Assembly (NCBI GenBank): GCA_009789175.1
Contig: CP046866.1
Coordinates: forward strand, 1,302,001-1,366,000
Reading direction: 5' to 3'
Length of the DNA stretch: 64,000 nt
From: Salinibaculum litoreum
Lineage (GTDB): Archaea > Halobacteriota > Halobacteria > Halobacteriales > Haloarculaceae
Shown here: positions 48,193 to 57,297 of the stretch, piece after piece
Numbering within the stretch: the stretch's first letter is position 1
How the letters are laid out: every line of letters starts with the position of its first letter
Made by a program: the position numbers and the translations under genes
The notes under the pieces: generated by a model
What the model was told of the DNA's origin: nothing
The model's input: only the letters and a program-made list of their open reading frames with translations
The model's database searches: none

Positions 48193-48981
48193 TCAGTCAC
48201 GAATCCGCACGATGCCCGAGCGAAAGACCTGCTGATTCGGGATGATGTACTCCTCGCCGTCGGCCTCGACGTGGGTGACGAACATATCGACCTCCTGGAC
48301 GATACCGCGCTTGTCGTCGATTTTCACCTTGTCGCCGATGGCGTACGGTTCGGCAAAGAGCAGGTAGATACCCGCCGCGCCGGCAGAGAGCAAGTCTTTG
48401 AACGCCAGCCCCGAGAGAAACACCAGTCCGAACGCGTACGCAGCCAGCAAGACGAGTAACGCGTCGGTCGCAACGCCAATCTGAGAGAGGGCGAGCAACG
48501 CGGCGATATAGAAGATGCTGTATTTGACTATCTCGGGAATCAACCCGGCTTCCGGAAGCTTGACGCTCCGGAGACGGTCACTGACGACTAATTTCGCCTT
48601 GTCACCGGCGACCAGTCCGAGGATGACCGCGAGGATGGCAATGAAAAGACGCGGGAGATAGCCGGTCAACTGGGCCCAGAATAGCTGGACGTCCATCAGC
48701 TGGGCGACGTTGAGCGCGAGGATGATTGCCGTGATGTAGACAAACAGCGCCGCAAGCTGGGAGAGAATGCTGATAGTTGAGGTTCCAAAGCTCTGTGCGG
48801 TTCGCTCGAAGGGAGTTCCTTCGACGATATCATCCACACCTGCGGTCTGCAACACGGTGTTGACCCACCGCCAGGTCCAGTAGGCGACGATGATACCGAG
48901 AATCAGAATAGCGATTGAGACGGTAAAGGCTGTCTCCTCGGAGAAGATACGCCGGATGTAGCGGGCCCACTCGGTCTGCAT
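48193..48981 (-). CDS. MscS-type mechanosensitive channel
   Basis: The 262-residue protein has about four to five spans (FTVSIAILILGIIVAYWTW, ILSQLAALFVYITAIILAL, LPRLFIAILAVILGLVAG, YSIFYIAALLALSQIGVA, LLVLLAAYAFGLVFLSGL). The last, Gly/Ala-rich, span leads into the MscS beta domain with FKDLLSAGAAGIYLLFAEPY, IGDKVKIDDKRGIVQEVDM and EYIIPNQQVFRSGIVRI. MscS channels release ions and solutes on hypo-osmotic shock. Its ATG immediately follows the dacZ stop on the same strand, a pairing that links c-di-AMP to osmotic control. The cytosolic part after the beta domain is short. Confidence 0.9.
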   Translation of the reverse strand: MQTEWARYIRRIFSEETAFTVSIAILILGIIVAYWTWRWVNTVLQTAGVDDIVEGTPFERTAQSFGTSTISILSQLAALFVYITAIILALNVAQLMDVQLFWAQLTGYLPRLFIAILAVILGLVAGDKAKLVVSDRLRSVKLPEAGLIPEIVKYSIFYIAALLALSQIGVATDALLVLLAAYAFGLVFLSGLAFKDLLSAGAAGIYLLFAEPYAIGDKVKIDDKRGIVQEVDMFVTHVEADGEEYIIPNQQVFRSGIVRIRD

Positions 48982-49797
48982 CTAGTACTCCTCCGGGTCG
49001 ATTTCGAGGATGAGTTCACCTGCCTTGAACGCTCTGACCATCCCGTCGCTCTCGGAGAGGACGATGGCGACGGCGTTCGTATCCCGCGTGACAGCCCCGG
49101 CGGCCATGTGGCGGGCACCCAACCCCTTGGGGATGTCAACACCCTCCGCCGACGGTTCGAGATATCGGTACGCGGAGACGATTTTGCCCGAGTCAGAGAT
49201 AACGAAGGCCCCGTCCAGCCGGGAAAACTCCTTCAACATGACGTTCACGATGGGGTCGCCGACGTGGACGTGGGACTTCTCGAAGGGGTTGTACGACAGC
49301 GGCCGGGACTTGTTCATCACCTTGCCCGCATCGCCGACGACGAACAGCGCTCCGACGCGTTTGCCCTTCTGGCCCTTCTTGCCGAGTTCGATGGCCACCT
49401 CGAAGACATCGCGGATGACGGCGGCCTCCGCGCGGGAATTGACGAACAGGTCGTAGACGCCCGCGCGGGTGAACTCGTCGGCGTGGACCCTGACGACTGT
49501 ATCCATGCCATCGTCAAACAGCGTGGTGACACAGGCGACGACGTCCTCGTCACCGACCAGGTCCTGCTCGACGGCTCCCTCCAGTCCGAACCGGATGCGC
49601 CCCGTCACGTCGGTGAACTCCAGCGGGAGTTCGACGTAGTGTTCGGCTTCGACTGTGTTTTCGGGCGCGACAACGACAGTCGTTTCCTCCCCACCATCAT
49701 CCTCAAAGGTCTCGTACGTCGACACGCTCGGCGAGAACAGCAGAGTCGCGTCGACGTCGGCGACCACGTCAGCCGACAGATCCTCCAGCGCGGTCAT
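48982..49797 (-). CDS. dacZ: Diadenylate cyclase DacZ
   Basis: The 271-residue protein has an N-terminal ~130-residue archaeal regulatory part and a C-terminal DAC (DisA_N) domain. The nucleotide-binding motifs are visible: RLDGAFVISDSGKI (D195-G-A) and KGLGARHMAAGAVTRDT (R229-H230). GALFVVGDAGKVMNKSRPLS is the domain start. It makes c-di-AMP from two ATP; in Haloferax DacZ is essential and linked to osmotic stress. It abuts mscS with no gap. The promoter is presumably in the 64 bases before 49797. Confidence 0.93.
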   Translation of the reverse strand: MTALEDLSADVVADVDATLLFSPSVSTYETFEDDGGEETTVVVAPENTVEAEHYVELPLEFTDVTGRIRFGLEGAVEQDLVGDEDVVACVTTLFDDGMDTVVRVHADEFTRAGVYDLFVNSRAEAAVIRDVFEVAIELGKKGQKGKRVGALFVVGDAGKVMNKSRPLSYNPFEKSHVHVGDPIVNVMLKEFSRLDGAFVISDSGKIVSAYRYLEPSAEGVDIPKGLGARHMAAGAVTRDTNAVAIVLSESDGMVRAFKAGELILEIDPEEY

Positions 49798-49861
49798 TGT
49801 CGTATCAACTCATCCGACAGGAAAAAGCCTTGCGGCCTGTCTGACGGGCGTCTCGCGGATG

Positions 49862-51181
49862 TCACACGTCAGAGGGGGCCGCTCGACGCGCGAACGTGTC
49901 GAACGTCGATGCCGCTGCGTGGCTGTGACAATATGTCCCAATTGTTTGATATTCGGTAAGTCCGTCAGCCTCGCCGGTAATACCGTCGCCCCGAGTCACG
50001 TCAAACGCCAGTCGGGCATCGCCGTCGACGGTCACCGTCGAGTAGTGAAATTCGTGGCCCCGGACCCGCCCGCCGGTGTCCGCAATCGGCGTCCGGTCAC
50101 GCGCCCGGAGTTCCACGTGGTCCAGTGCCTGATAGCGGTCATGCATCTCGACAGTCGCCGGGAGGACACCGGCCATCGAGACAGTTTCGCCGTCGACGCC
50201 GGTCAGGGTCTCACAGAGCGCCATCAGCCCACCACACTCGCCGAACACTGGCACCCCATCGGCAGCGCGCCCCGCAATTGCTGACAGAGTGGGATTGTCA
50301 TCCAGCGCCTCAAGGTGGAGTTCGGGATAGCCACCTGGCAGGTAGATAGCGTCGGCCTGCGGGAGCGCATCGCCAGCGACTGGGGAAAACGTCTCGACTG
50401 TCCCGATAGTCCGCAGACGCTCCATCACGGCCGGGTAGACGAACGCGAAGGCGCTGTCACGCGCGACGGCAACAGTCGGGTCGTCTACGCTTGCACGCGG
50501 TGACAGGGGCCCCTCTGGTGGTGGCGGAGTCTCGGAAACGGTCACCAGCCGTTCTGTTCGAACTGTCGCCGCCGCCTCGTCGATTGTCTCCTCGGGCAGC
50601 GAACTCTCCGTGCCCATCTCCAGTCCGAGGTGTCGGTCCGGTATCTTCAATTCCTCGCTCGGCGGAATCCGCCCGAAATACGCCATCTCTTCGGGGAGTG
50701 CGGCACGGATGCCGTCCTCGTGGCGGCCACCGTGAGCGCGCTGTGCGAGTACGCCCGCCACCTCGATGTCCCGACCAATTCGGTCCGCAAACTCCTTGAA
50801 ACCAAGCGCCGTCGCCGCGACGCTTTCCATCCCTGCTTTGGCGTCGACGACCAGCACGACCGGCAGGTCGAGCGCTTCGGCCACCATCGCAGTACTGGAT
50901 TTGTCGCCGTCGTACAGGCCCATGACACCCTCAATGACGCAGATGTCGCCATCGCCGCGGTGGTAGTTCCGGCGAAGGCCGTCGGTGCCTTCCAGCCAGC
51001 AGTCAAGCGTCCGGCTTGGCGTGTCCGTCACGGCACGGTGATGACTTGGGTCGATGAAGTCCGGCCCCGCTTTTGCGAGTTGGACATCGTAGCCGGCCGT
51101 AGCCAGTGCACGAGCGACCACGAGCGTGGCCACAGTCTTGCCCACACCCGAGCTAGTGCCACCGAGGACGAACCCCTTCAC
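49862..51181 (-). CDS. cbiA: Cobyrinic acid a,c-diamide synthase
   Basis: The 439-residue protein has the CbiA/CobB layout. A P-loop-like dethiobiotin-synthetase-type ATP domain is at the N-terminus ([20 protein letters not shown]), [20 protein letters not shown] carries substrate residues, and [20 protein letters not shown] the DxxE-type motif. The C-terminal class I glutamine amidotransferase domain has [16 protein letters not shown] and [16 protein letters not shown] with the catalytic Cys. It amidates side chains a and c of cobyrinate in the cobalamin pathway. Its first bases overlap the cobT-like gene by four bases. Confidence 0.93.
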   Translation of the reverse strand: MKGFVLGGTSSGVGKTVATLVVARALATAGYDVQLAKAGPDFIDPSHHRAVTDTPSRTLDCWLEGTDGLRRNYHRGDGDICVIEGVMGLYDGDKSSTAMVAEALDLPVVLVVDAKAGMESVAATALGFKEFADRIGRDIEVAGVLAQRAHGGRHEDGIRAALPEEMAYFGRIPPSEELKIPDRHLGLEMGTESSLPEETIDEAAATVRTERLVTVSETPPPPEGPLSPRASVDDPTVAVARDSAFAFVYPAVMERLRTIGTVETFSPVAGDALPQADAIYLPGGYPELHLEALDDNPTLSAIAGRAADGVPVFGECGGLMALCETLTGVDGETVSMAGVLPATVEMHDRYQALDHVELRARDRTPIADTGGRVRGHEFHYSTVTVDGDARLAFDVTRGDGITGEADGLTEYQTIGTYCHSHAAASTFDTFARRAAPSDV

Positions 51182-52200
51182 GAACGCATCCCCGTCTCCT
51201 CACCCAGTTCGTCATCGACCAGCCGGGCATACACTGTCTCGATACGGTCACGGATATCGGCCATGTCCAGACCTGCTCGGTCGGCGAGAGCCAGTGCCCC
51301 ACCCATGCCGACGCCTTCCTTGGCTTCGCCCGCAGCGTAGGCAGCCATCGCCGGGTGGTTACTGCCATCGAAGCCGGGGTCCGTCGCCGTCACGTCCACC
51401 GCGAGGTCAGCGGCGAGCGCCGCAACGTCTGCAGACGGGTCAGCAGCGACGAACGAAGTTGTAGTGAGTGCAAGCGACCGCCCGACATCGGCGTGGCGGA
51501 GCAATGCGGCGACGGTCAGCATCTGCGTCCCGCCAGCGAGTGTAACGGCGGTATCGGACTCGATGGCTCCGAGTGCGAGACCGGCACTGACTGCCAGCAC
51601 CGAGTCGCCCATCTCGCGGACGGCACGCGTCGGGTCGCCGGCCGCATCGCCGGGTTCCATCGAACTGGCAGCCAATCCCTCCTCGACGACCGCCTGCTTG
51701 CGTTCTATCGGGTTTTCCGGGAGCGACGAGGAGACGACCCCACGCTCGCCGAGCGCCCGGAGAACGCCAAGTGCGGTCGTCGTGCCGCCGGGGACTGTTT
51801 CGGCCAGGACGATTTCATCGTCGGGCAGTGCCTGGCCGAACTGACGGGCCGCTGCGAACGCTCCTGGTGCAGTCGGGACCGGGTCCTGCTCCCGGATATC
51901 GTCCCCGGCGCTGGCCCCCACAGTCACCGTCGGCGCACCAGTCGGCTGGGAAAGCCCACCATCGACGACAGTCACCTCGAAATCGAGTGCTTCCCGCGCG
52001 GCACGAGTTATCACCGCAGGACTCGGACAGCCCGTCGGGCTCACCGGAACGACCGGCGACCGAACGGGCTCACCGTAGGTGAGGATTTCGGCGTCTGCAC
52101 TCGGCGTATGTGCCATCAGGTCGGGGTCGGCCCCCGCGGCGCTGATACCTTCGATGGTCGCCGTCTCCGTCGTCCCGGCGACCAGTACGAAGCGAGTCAT
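51178..52200 (-). CDS. cobT: NaMN:base phosphoribosyltransferase (CobT family, archaeal type)
   Basis: The 340-residue protein fits the archaeal CobT-like family. [100 protein letters not shown] and [20 protein letters not shown] are conserved blocks. It activates the lower-ligand base by transferring the phosphoribosyl group of nicotinate mononucleotide. It overlaps cbiA by four bases on the same strand, so both act in one cobalamin unit. It has its own short upstream region before 52200. Confidence 0.88.
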   Translation of the reverse strand: MTRFVLVAGTTETATIEGISAAGADPDLMAHTPSADAEILTYGEPVRSPVVPVSPTGCPSPAVITRAAREALDFEVTVVDGGLSQPTGAPTVTVGASAGDDIREQDPVPTAPGAFAAARQFGQALPDDEIVLAETVPGGTTTALGVLRALGERGVVSSSLPENPIERKQAVVEEGLAASSMEPGDAAGDPTRAVREMGDSVLAVSAGLALGAIESDTAVTLAGGTQMLTVAALLRHADVGRSLALTTTSFVAADPSADVAALAADLAVDVTATDPGFDGSNHPAMAAYAAGEAKEGVGMGGALALADRAGLDMADIRDRIETVYARLVDDELGEETGMRS

Positions 52201-52368
52201 TGCGATGCCACCCCGGAGTGAATCGTAACGCTACTCATCCTTTCTGAAGTTATTGCAAGTCTGGTTTAATAGCTGTGACTATCGAGAGCCAGCGGGAATG
52301 GAGAAGTCACCGTTGGGGTGACTCGTTGGCACGGACGCCACGATTGGCGTCGCTGCCTTCGTGTTCGG

Positions 52369-52836
52369 TTATTCTACGAGGTCGAATTCAATGTCGCCGT
52401 CGATGCGAGCCTGCAGGGAAATGTCCTCACCGGTTACGTCAAAGTCAGACTCACCGGACGGCCCGTCCGCAACACTGACCGACAGGGTCACCGACCCATC
52501 GGACGGGAGGACATCGTCCCACTGGGACCCGTCTCCGGCTTCGATTGTCGCCTCTTCGGAGAGTAGGCTCTCGCCGTCACTGGCAGTGAGTTCAACCTCG
52601 GCCGTCAGCGCACTATCTTGCTTGTTGAACACGACGACATCCGGTGAGGAACTGAGCAGTCCGCACCCAGCGAGCAGTACTGCACCGGCTGTACTCATCC
52701 CCTCGAGGACGCGGCGTCGACTGAGGACAACAGCGCCGTGTCCAGTATGCGACGGAGACGCTGCGAATGTTCGACGGCGACTATCAGCGGCGCGTATCCG
52801 GCATTGCCGCCGTTGTGGAGGGCCTATCTGAACCAT
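52369..52836 (-). CDS. Tat-exported lipoprotein of unknown function
   Basis: A Tat motif with lipobox (SRRRVLEGMSTAGAVLLAGC) occurs at residues 39-58 of this 155-residue frame. After the Cys come about 95 residues with a beta-rich pattern (DVVVFNKQDSALTAEVELTA, GDGSQWDDVLPSDGSVTLSV). Haloarchaeal lipoproteins use this Tat/lipobox arrangement. Between 52836 and the RR motif no ATG, GTG or TTG is in frame, so the start at 52836 would leave an unusual 38-residue extension. A frameshift or a non-standard start just before the RR is possible. Extracellular role unknown. Confidence 0.65.
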   Translation of the reverse strand: MVQIGPPQRRQCRIRAADSRRRTFAASPSHTGHGAVVLSRRRVLEGMSTAGAVLLAGCGLLSSSPDVVVFNKQDSALTAEVELTASDGESLLSEEATIEAGDGSQWDDVLPSDGSVTLSVSVADGPSGESDFDVTGEDISLQARIDGDIEFDLVE

Positions 52837-53131
52837 GACTTCTTATTTCAGTGCTCGGCCCTTGCTGAAAAACCGACAGTCGGATATGCGGCCTCGGCAT
52901 GTCAACGATACATTTATTTCAGACAACTTTTAGCATACTGCCATCAGGTGTGGTTCCCGTGGCGTGCGCTCCCGTCACTGTCGTAGCTTGGTCACTGTTG
53001 TCAAGAAGGTCACTCATGCGCGGGACCGGATTTGAACCGAATGAACCCTCGCTGCGCTCGGTTTCCAGGGTTCGAATCGGCCCTGCTCTGTCACTCCGAA
53101 CTGCTCGCTACGCTCGCCGTATTCCGTTCAG
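52837..53131. other. Intergenic stretch including tRNA-derived repeat
   Basis: About 295 bases between the lipoprotein gene and tRNA-Leu. It is AT-richer at its left end and contains the 23-base tRNA-Leu copy at 53017-53039. No gene is seen. Confidence 0.55.
53017..53039 (-). repeat. 23-base copy of the tRNA-Leu 3' end (attachment-site scar)
   Basis: These 23 bases are identical to 53132-53154, the last 23 bases of the adjacent tRNA-Leu (T-arm half and acceptor stem including the discriminator base). The first mismatch lies on each side of this block. Such a partial duplication is left by integrases that use a tRNA 3' end as attachment site. Confidence 0.75.
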
Positions 53132-53216
53132 TGCGCGGGACCGGATTTGAACCGGCGGACCCCTACGGGATAGCGTCCTAAGCGCTACGCCTTTGGCCTG
53201 GCTCGGCTACCCGCGC
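53132..53216 (-). tRNA. tRNA-Leu (anticodon UAG)
   Basis: The reverse strand folds into an 85-base class II tRNA. The 7-base acceptor stem is GCGCGGG with CCCGCGC (53210-53216 with 53133-53139), the anticodon stem is TAGCG/CGCTA with loop CTTAGGA, and the anticodon TAG lies at 53178-53180. There is a long variable arm (TCCCGTAGGGGT) and a T-arm with CCGGTTCAAATCCGG. The discriminator is A (53132). No CCA is encoded and no intron is seen. UAG reads CUA (and CUG by wobble) codons for leucine. Confidence 0.95.
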
Positions 53217-53342
53217 GCACCTCTCCCTTCATGCGACCCACCCAAGAATCTGCCGTTTGCACTTTCACTCTCCGGCGAACATTTAACTAGAGATTACCGC
53301 GCATTGGGTCCGTAGTTCGGCCACCCCGGTGCGCACAAATGC

Positions 53343-53348
53343 TATAAT
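53343..53348 (+). promoter_or_regulatory. TATA box for the one-cyclin TFB-like gene
   Basis: TATAAT in context TGCTATAATCG lies 23-28 bases upstream of the GTG at 53371. This supports the GTG as the start. Confidence 0.5.
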
Positions 53349-53370
53349 CGTCAGGCCAGTACCACCTGCC

Positions 53371-53679
53371 GTGTACAGAGCCAGCGACCGGGTGGATAAC
53401 GAAGAATACATCGAGGAGCTACAGGAGGCGGCCGACCGTCTCGACCTCGGGACCGACGCACGCTCGCGGGCGACAGACGTGTTTCTCTCGAATCTCCCCG
53501 GCGAAAATCGGTCCAAGCGTGCGACGCTCGCAGCGGCGCTGTATGTCGGTGCGCTCGTCGCAGGACAGGAACGCTCACAGAGTGCCGTGGCAGACGCTGT
53601 CGGCGTCTCGCGGCTCTCGGTGCAACAACACTGGAAAGAGTTACTCGAAAGTGTCGGGCTGGACGCACCCGACTGGTAG
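53371..53679 (+). CDS. One-cyclin TFB-like protein
   Basis: From the GTG at 53371 the product has 102 residues. It resembles one TFB cyclin repeat: EELQEAADRLDLGTDARSRA, TDVFLSNLPGENRSKRATLA, AALYVGALVAGQERSQSAVA, DAVGVSRLSVQQHWKELLES. There is no zinc ribbon and no second repeat. The final helix-turn-helix (SQSAVADAVGVSRLSVQQHW) is the DNA-binding half that, in full TFB, touches BRE. It may act as a small DNA-binding regulator or a TFB antagonist. It converges with coaD, the two stops abutting. Confidence 0.75.
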   Translation: MYRASDRVDNEEYIEELQEAADRLDLGTDARSRATDVFLSNLPGENRSKRATLAAALYVGALVAGQERSQSAVADAVGVSRLSVQQHWKELLESVGLDAPDW

Positions 53680-54177
53680 CTACTGCTCTTCGGTCGTTAC
53701 CGGCCTACCGTCACGCTCGGGCGTGAGATTGCCGTGTTCGTCGATTTCGCCACGGACGATGCGCGTCGAAGAGATGACATCGCCATCGTCTGCGTAGATG
53801 TGGTCGACGACTTCGATGTCGAGTTCGTCGTGGCCGCGCTCGCGTCGGATTTCGTTGATGCGTTTCCCACCGGTTTCGGTCTCCGGCGAGACGACCAGCA
53901 CGTCGAACTGCTCTTCGCTGGCGATGCCCGTCGGCTCGTCGAGTTCCCGGACGTCGTACTCGCGGTCGTGTTCCTCGGCGTAGGTCGAGAGTTCGTTTTC
54001 GAGGTCACGCTTGCGTCGGTCGAACGAACGGACCTCTCTGTCCTCGCGGCGTGTCTTCGGGGCCAATTCGTCACTCGTCAGACCGACAGTCACGTCACCG
54101 AGCTCGAACGCCCGTTCGAAAAGCGCCCGATGGCCGTCATGAATGGGGTCGAACGTCCCGCCCAGCGCGACCTTCAT
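53680..54177 (-). CDS. coaD: Phosphopantetheine adenylyltransferase (archaeal type)
   Basis: From the ATG at 54177 the protein has 165 residues and starts MKVALGGTFDPIHDGHRALF, the T/H-x-G-H nucleotidyltransferase motif. GLTSDELAPKTRREDREVRS and FDVLVVSPETETGGKRINEI are typical of archaeal PPAT, and DGDVISSTRIVRGEIDEHG is the C-terminal ISST(R) motif. It forms dephospho-CoA from phosphopantetheine and ATP. The preceding frame to 54252 overlaps the upstream regulator by four bases and is not needed. Confidence 0.92.
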   Translation of the reverse strand: MKVALGGTFDPIHDGHRALFERAFELGDVTVGLTSDELAPKTRREDREVRSFDRRKRDLENELSTYAEEHDREYDVRELDEPTGIASEEQFDVLVVSPETETGGKRINEIRRERGHDELDIEVVDHIYADDGDVISSTRIVRGEIDEHGNLTPERDGRPVTTEEQ

Positions 54178-54248
54178 GTCTCTCGCCACGGCACCTCGAC
54201 GTTTAGAGTCTTCGACTTCTCGTGTCCGGTCACAATCACGCGACCGAC

Positions 54249-54764
54249 TCACTCCGTGTGTTCTTCTTCGACGGTAATCGTGACCGGCTCGTCGCTGTCC
54301 GGCGTGTCAGACCCGTCGAGGTGGTCGTCAAGGTTACAGATGGCGTTCAACTGGTCCTGAACGTCCTCGACGGCCTCACCGACCAGGTCACTCGGCGCAA
54401 TCGCGCTGTACTCGTAGGGGTTGTTCCCGGCCCCGTCGTTCTCGCGTTTCTGTCGCTGGACGGTCGATTCCTCGTGCAGGTCCGCGAGCGCCTCCCGAAC
54501 GGTGCTGGGATAGAGCCCCGTTCCGTCGGCGACTTCTTCGCTGGTACTGCGCGGGTTCTGACGCAGATAGACATAGATACGCGCCCGCGTCTCGGTGTCG
54601 AGGAGCCACCCGAGGACATCGACGACACCCTCGTCGAACTGTTCTATCGCCCGGTCGGCCTCACGCTCGATACGTCCACGCACATCCCCACCCGACCCGT
54701 TCCCATTCGGGTCGACGCCACTCTCGTCCCCGTCACCACGTTCTGACGTATCATCTGTAGACAT
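54249..54764 (-). CDS. Winged-helix transcriptional regulator upstream of coaD
   Basis: The 171-residue protein has an acidic N-terminal tail, then a helical segment (IEREADRAIEQFDEGVVDVL) and a winged helix: GWLLDTETRARIYVYLRQNP, RSTSEEVADGTGLYPSTVRE, ALADLHEESTVQRQKREND. The C-terminal part is a helix and acidic tail. The winged helix resembles ArsR/TrmB-type DNA-binding domains. A TATA-like TTTTTAAC on the reverse strand lies about 35 bases upstream. coaD follows 71 bases later on the same strand. The target is unknown. Confidence 0.8.
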   Translation of the reverse strand: MSTDDTSERGDGDESGVDPNGNGSGGDVRGRIEREADRAIEQFDEGVVDVLGWLLDTETRARIYVYLRQNPRSTSEEVADGTGLYPSTVREALADLHEESTVQRQKRENDGAGNNPYEYSAIAPSDLVGEAVEDVQDQLNAICNLDDHLDGSDTPDSDEPVTITVEEEHTE

Positions 54765-55006
54765 ACGTTGCTTCTATGAGGACGAAAGCGATACCCTGTT
54801 AAAAATCCTTGGCTCCGCCGCCAACGCGGGCTGCTGGCTTGCTGACGAACAGCACATGCCATATTTGCCCAGAATATATTACAAAAATAATGTTTTGTGA
54901 GGGTGGATACATCCGAACCCAGTGACCGTGAACGGCCGGTAGCAAAGTGGTTCCTCGGGACTTGCTCAGGGCGGGCAGACACCAGCGACACGGGGTAGCC
55001 GGGCCG

Positions 55007-56089
55007 TCAGTGTTTTTCCAGCAGGAGTGACTGACAGAGAGTGTCGATTCCCTCGTCGTCGTGCAGGCGGCGCTGTCGTGTTGCCCCACTCTCCCGCTCG
55101 ATGAGGGGTCGGAGCGCCGTCACGCCAAGGCGGTCGATTTCGTCTTCGACGAGGGCCTGCAGTGGGACCGATTGGTCGAACTCCCTGTCGAGCAGGTCGG
55201 CATCGTGGCCATGGCGCAGTGCCCGCCACTTGTTCTCATCGAGCAGTTCGCGGCGATGCTCGGAGCCGGACTCGCCGTCCTCGTAACGCTCACAGAGGTC
55301 GATGACGAGCGCGTGAACGTACTCGACGAAAGCGAGTACACGGTCGGGGTCTGCCTGCCCGTCCGGCGCTCGCACTTCAACGGTCCCGTGACCGGTGTGG
55401 GGCCGCACGTCGTACCACAGTTCCCCCCGGTCACGAATCGAATCGGTTTCGAGCATGGTTCGCTCGAAGCGCTCGAACGCATCGTAGTCCTCGAAGGCGG
55501 TGGGCATCCCGGTGTTAGGTAGTGCTTCGAAAATCTTCGCCCGTGCCGACTGCAGGCCCGTATCGAAGCCATTCCAGTACGGGGAATTCGCCGACAGCGC
55601 GAGCAACAGCGGCACGTACCACCGAAGCTCGTTGGCGACCCAGACGGCCTTATCGGCGTCGTCAACCCCGACGTGGACGTGCAGGCCGGCGGTCGTGTTG
55701 CGGTGCTGTGGGTACTGGATGCGGTCGAGTTGTTTTCGGTACCGTGGCTTGTCGGCGTGTTCCAGTTCCCGCCAGCGTGCAGTCGGATGGAGACCTGCCG
55801 CGGCTATCTGGTAGCCGTGTTCGCGGGCGTGGTCGACCAGGGCATTGCGAACCGCAAGCAAGTGCTCGCGGGCGTTGTCGGGATTCTCGATGAGGGGTGT
55901 CTGCGTCTCGATGACGCATTTGAACAGTTCGTGGTCGAGTCGGTCGTCGAGAATCTCGGGCGGTTCGGATTCGTAGACGAGTTCGTCCGTTCCCGAGGTG
56001 GGTCGCCCACGCTCGTCGACGACGTAAAACTCCTCTTCGATTCCGAGTGTGCCCATCCGGCTGAAGTTCTCGGCAGCGCCGCCTTCCAT
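55007..56089 (-). CDS. gshA: Glutamate-cysteine ligase (GCS2 family)
   Basis: The 360-residue protein begins [20 protein letters not shown]; a second ATG at 56056 ([10 protein letters not shown]) is also possible. The GCS2 blocks are visible: [80 protein letters not shown] and [20 protein letters not shown]. It joins glutamate and cysteine to make gamma-glutamylcysteine, the main low-molecular-weight thiol of haloarchaea. No gshB is near, in line with the lack of glutathione in these organisms. Confidence 0.93.
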   Translation of the reverse strand: MEGGAAENFSRMGTLGIEEEFYVVDERGRPTSGTDELVYESEPPEILDDRLDHELFKCVIETQTPLIENPDNAREHLLAVRNALVDHAREHGYQIAAAGLHPTARWRELEHADKPRYRKQLDRIQYPQHRNTTAGLHVHVGVDDADKAVWVANELRWYVPLLLALSANSPYWNGFDTGLQSARAKIFEALPNTGMPTAFEDYDAFERFERTMLETDSIRDRGELWYDVRPHTGHGTVEVRAPDGQADPDRVLAFVEYVHALVIDLCERYEDGESGSEHRRELLDENKWRALRHGHDADLLDREFDQSVPLQALVEDEIDRLGVTALRPLIERESGATRQRRLHDDEGIDTLCQSLLLEKH

Positions 56090-56155
56090 CTCGTCGCTGC
56101 TTGGCCCGCACGCGGCTAAAGTATACTGGTGTGACGACGACCGGTGGCGACGCCG

Positions 56156-56860
56156 TTACTCGTCATCGTGGCGCGACCCCAGCCAGACGCCGGGTTCGAC
56201 GAACGCGTCGGACTGCCGGGCCCGGTTGCGCTCGGCGAGGGTTTCCCACTCGGCCAGGCCTGCCTCGATATCCTCGGCGGGGATTCCGATTTCCTCGCCC
56301 AGCGCAGCCAGTTCCCGGGGTCCACGGAGGTGGAGGTGGCTGTCAGGGTCCCCGGTGACCACGTACGGCGTGTCGTAGTGAGTGAGGAGTTCGTGTAGCT
56401 TCACCAGCCCGCGGATGGCCTGTACTCGCTGTCCGCCGTCCCGCCGGAGAACGTGGCGAAAGGAGAGTTCGACCCGAACGCCGTTCTCGGCGGCCTCACG
56501 AGCGAGGACGTGATTGAAATCGCCGTCACCGGCCATCGGATGTGCGAGGACATCGACGGACGGCTGTTCGACTGCAAACCGGTTCATCGTCGGGTCACCG
56601 CCGTGGACGGCGACAATCGTCTGCTTCTCGCGGTGGTTGCCGACGAAGCCACTTGCACGGGAGGGGTCGTCGGTCCTGACCTCGACGCCGGTCACCACGT
56701 CGATATCGTAGGTCTCCCGAATCGTCTCGGGGTCGTAGGGGGCCGGCGCATCGCCGTGGTTACGGACGACGATGCCGTCATAGCCGGCCTCGCTTGCGGT
56801 CAGCGCCATCCTGGCGACGGTGCTCTGGCCGTCCGGGTGCGCGTGGACCGACTCGTACAT
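56156..56860 (-). CDS. rnp3: RNase P protein component 3 (Rpp30)
   Basis: This 234-residue protein has the Rpp30 TIM-barrel (PHP-like) pattern. MYESVHAHPDGQSTVARMAL, YDGIVVRNHGDAPAPYDPET, IDVVTGVEVRTDDPSRASGF, KQTIVAVHGGDPTMNRFAVE and VDVLAHPMAGDGDFNHVLAR are conserved, and VRVELSFRHVLRRDGGQRVQ is the catalytic-side loop. It supports the RNase P RNA together with Pop5. Its ATG overlaps the stop of the RNA-binding gene by one base (TAATG arrangement). Confidence 0.92.
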   Translation of the reverse strand: MYESVHAHPDGQSTVARMALTASEAGYDGIVVRNHGDAPAPYDPETIRETYDIDVVTGVEVRTDDPSRASGFVGNHREKQTIVAVHGGDPTMNRFAVEQPSVDVLAHPMAGDGDFNHVLAREAAENGVRVELSFRHVLRRDGGQRVQAIRGLVKLHELLTHYDTPYVVTGDPDSHLHLRGPRELAALGEEIGIPAEDIEAGLAEWETLAERNRARQSDAFVEPGVWLGSRHDDE

Positions 56861-57291
56861 TACAGGTCCTCGAAGACTTCGTCGGCGTTCTCGATGGCCG
56901 ACTCCTTCTTCGCGGGGTAGGCCTCGACTTTGCCCCGGAGCGTGATGCCGTCCCCGAGTTCGACCTCGCCGTTGTATGCCGCCTGTTTTGACAGCGTCAG
57001 AAAGAACGCACAGTTGTCGTTGACCCGCTCGTCGAGTTCGTCGCGAACCCGGTCGAGTTCCGCAGCAGCGAGGTCACCGAGTGCGTCGAGAACCGTCCGC
57101 ATCCCATCGGCATTCTCGACGCGGGCCGAGAGGACGAGAATCCGGTCGCCGTGGTGGCCTTCGGATGTCGCGCGGTTGACCTCGAACTCCTCGGGGAGGA
57201 AGGTACGCAGGGCATCCTCGACCCGTTTGTCGTCCTCAGTGACGTAGCAGAAAGCGCGCAAATCGAGGTAGTGAAACGGGACCGAGGACAT
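56860..57291 (-). CDS. RNA-binding protein of the rnp3 operon
   Basis: The 143-residue protein belongs to the archaeal RNA-binding family encoded with RNase P component 3. MSSVPFHYLDLRAFCYVTED, KRVEDALRTFLPEEFEVNRA, HGDRILVLSARVENADGMRT, NDNCAFFLTLSKQAAYNGEV and GITLRGKVEAYPAKKESAIE are conserved. It is an ~140-residue alpha/beta protein thought to act in RNA processing. It overlaps rnp3 and starts 6 bases after the DUF1918 gene. Confidence 0.88.
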   Translation of the reverse strand: MSSVPFHYLDLRAFCYVTEDDKRVEDALRTFLPEEFEVNRATSEGHHGDRILVLSARVENADGMRTVLDALGDLAAAELDRVRDELDERVNDNCAFFLTLSKQAAYNGEVELGDGITLRGKVEAYPAKKESAIENADEVFEDL

Positions 57292-57297
57292 CTGGAC

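Noticed and set aside
53068-53087. T-loop-like GGGTTCGAATC sequence beside the tRNA copy
   Set aside because: No T-stem pairing, anticodon arm or acceptor stem can be built around it. It is not a second tRNA.
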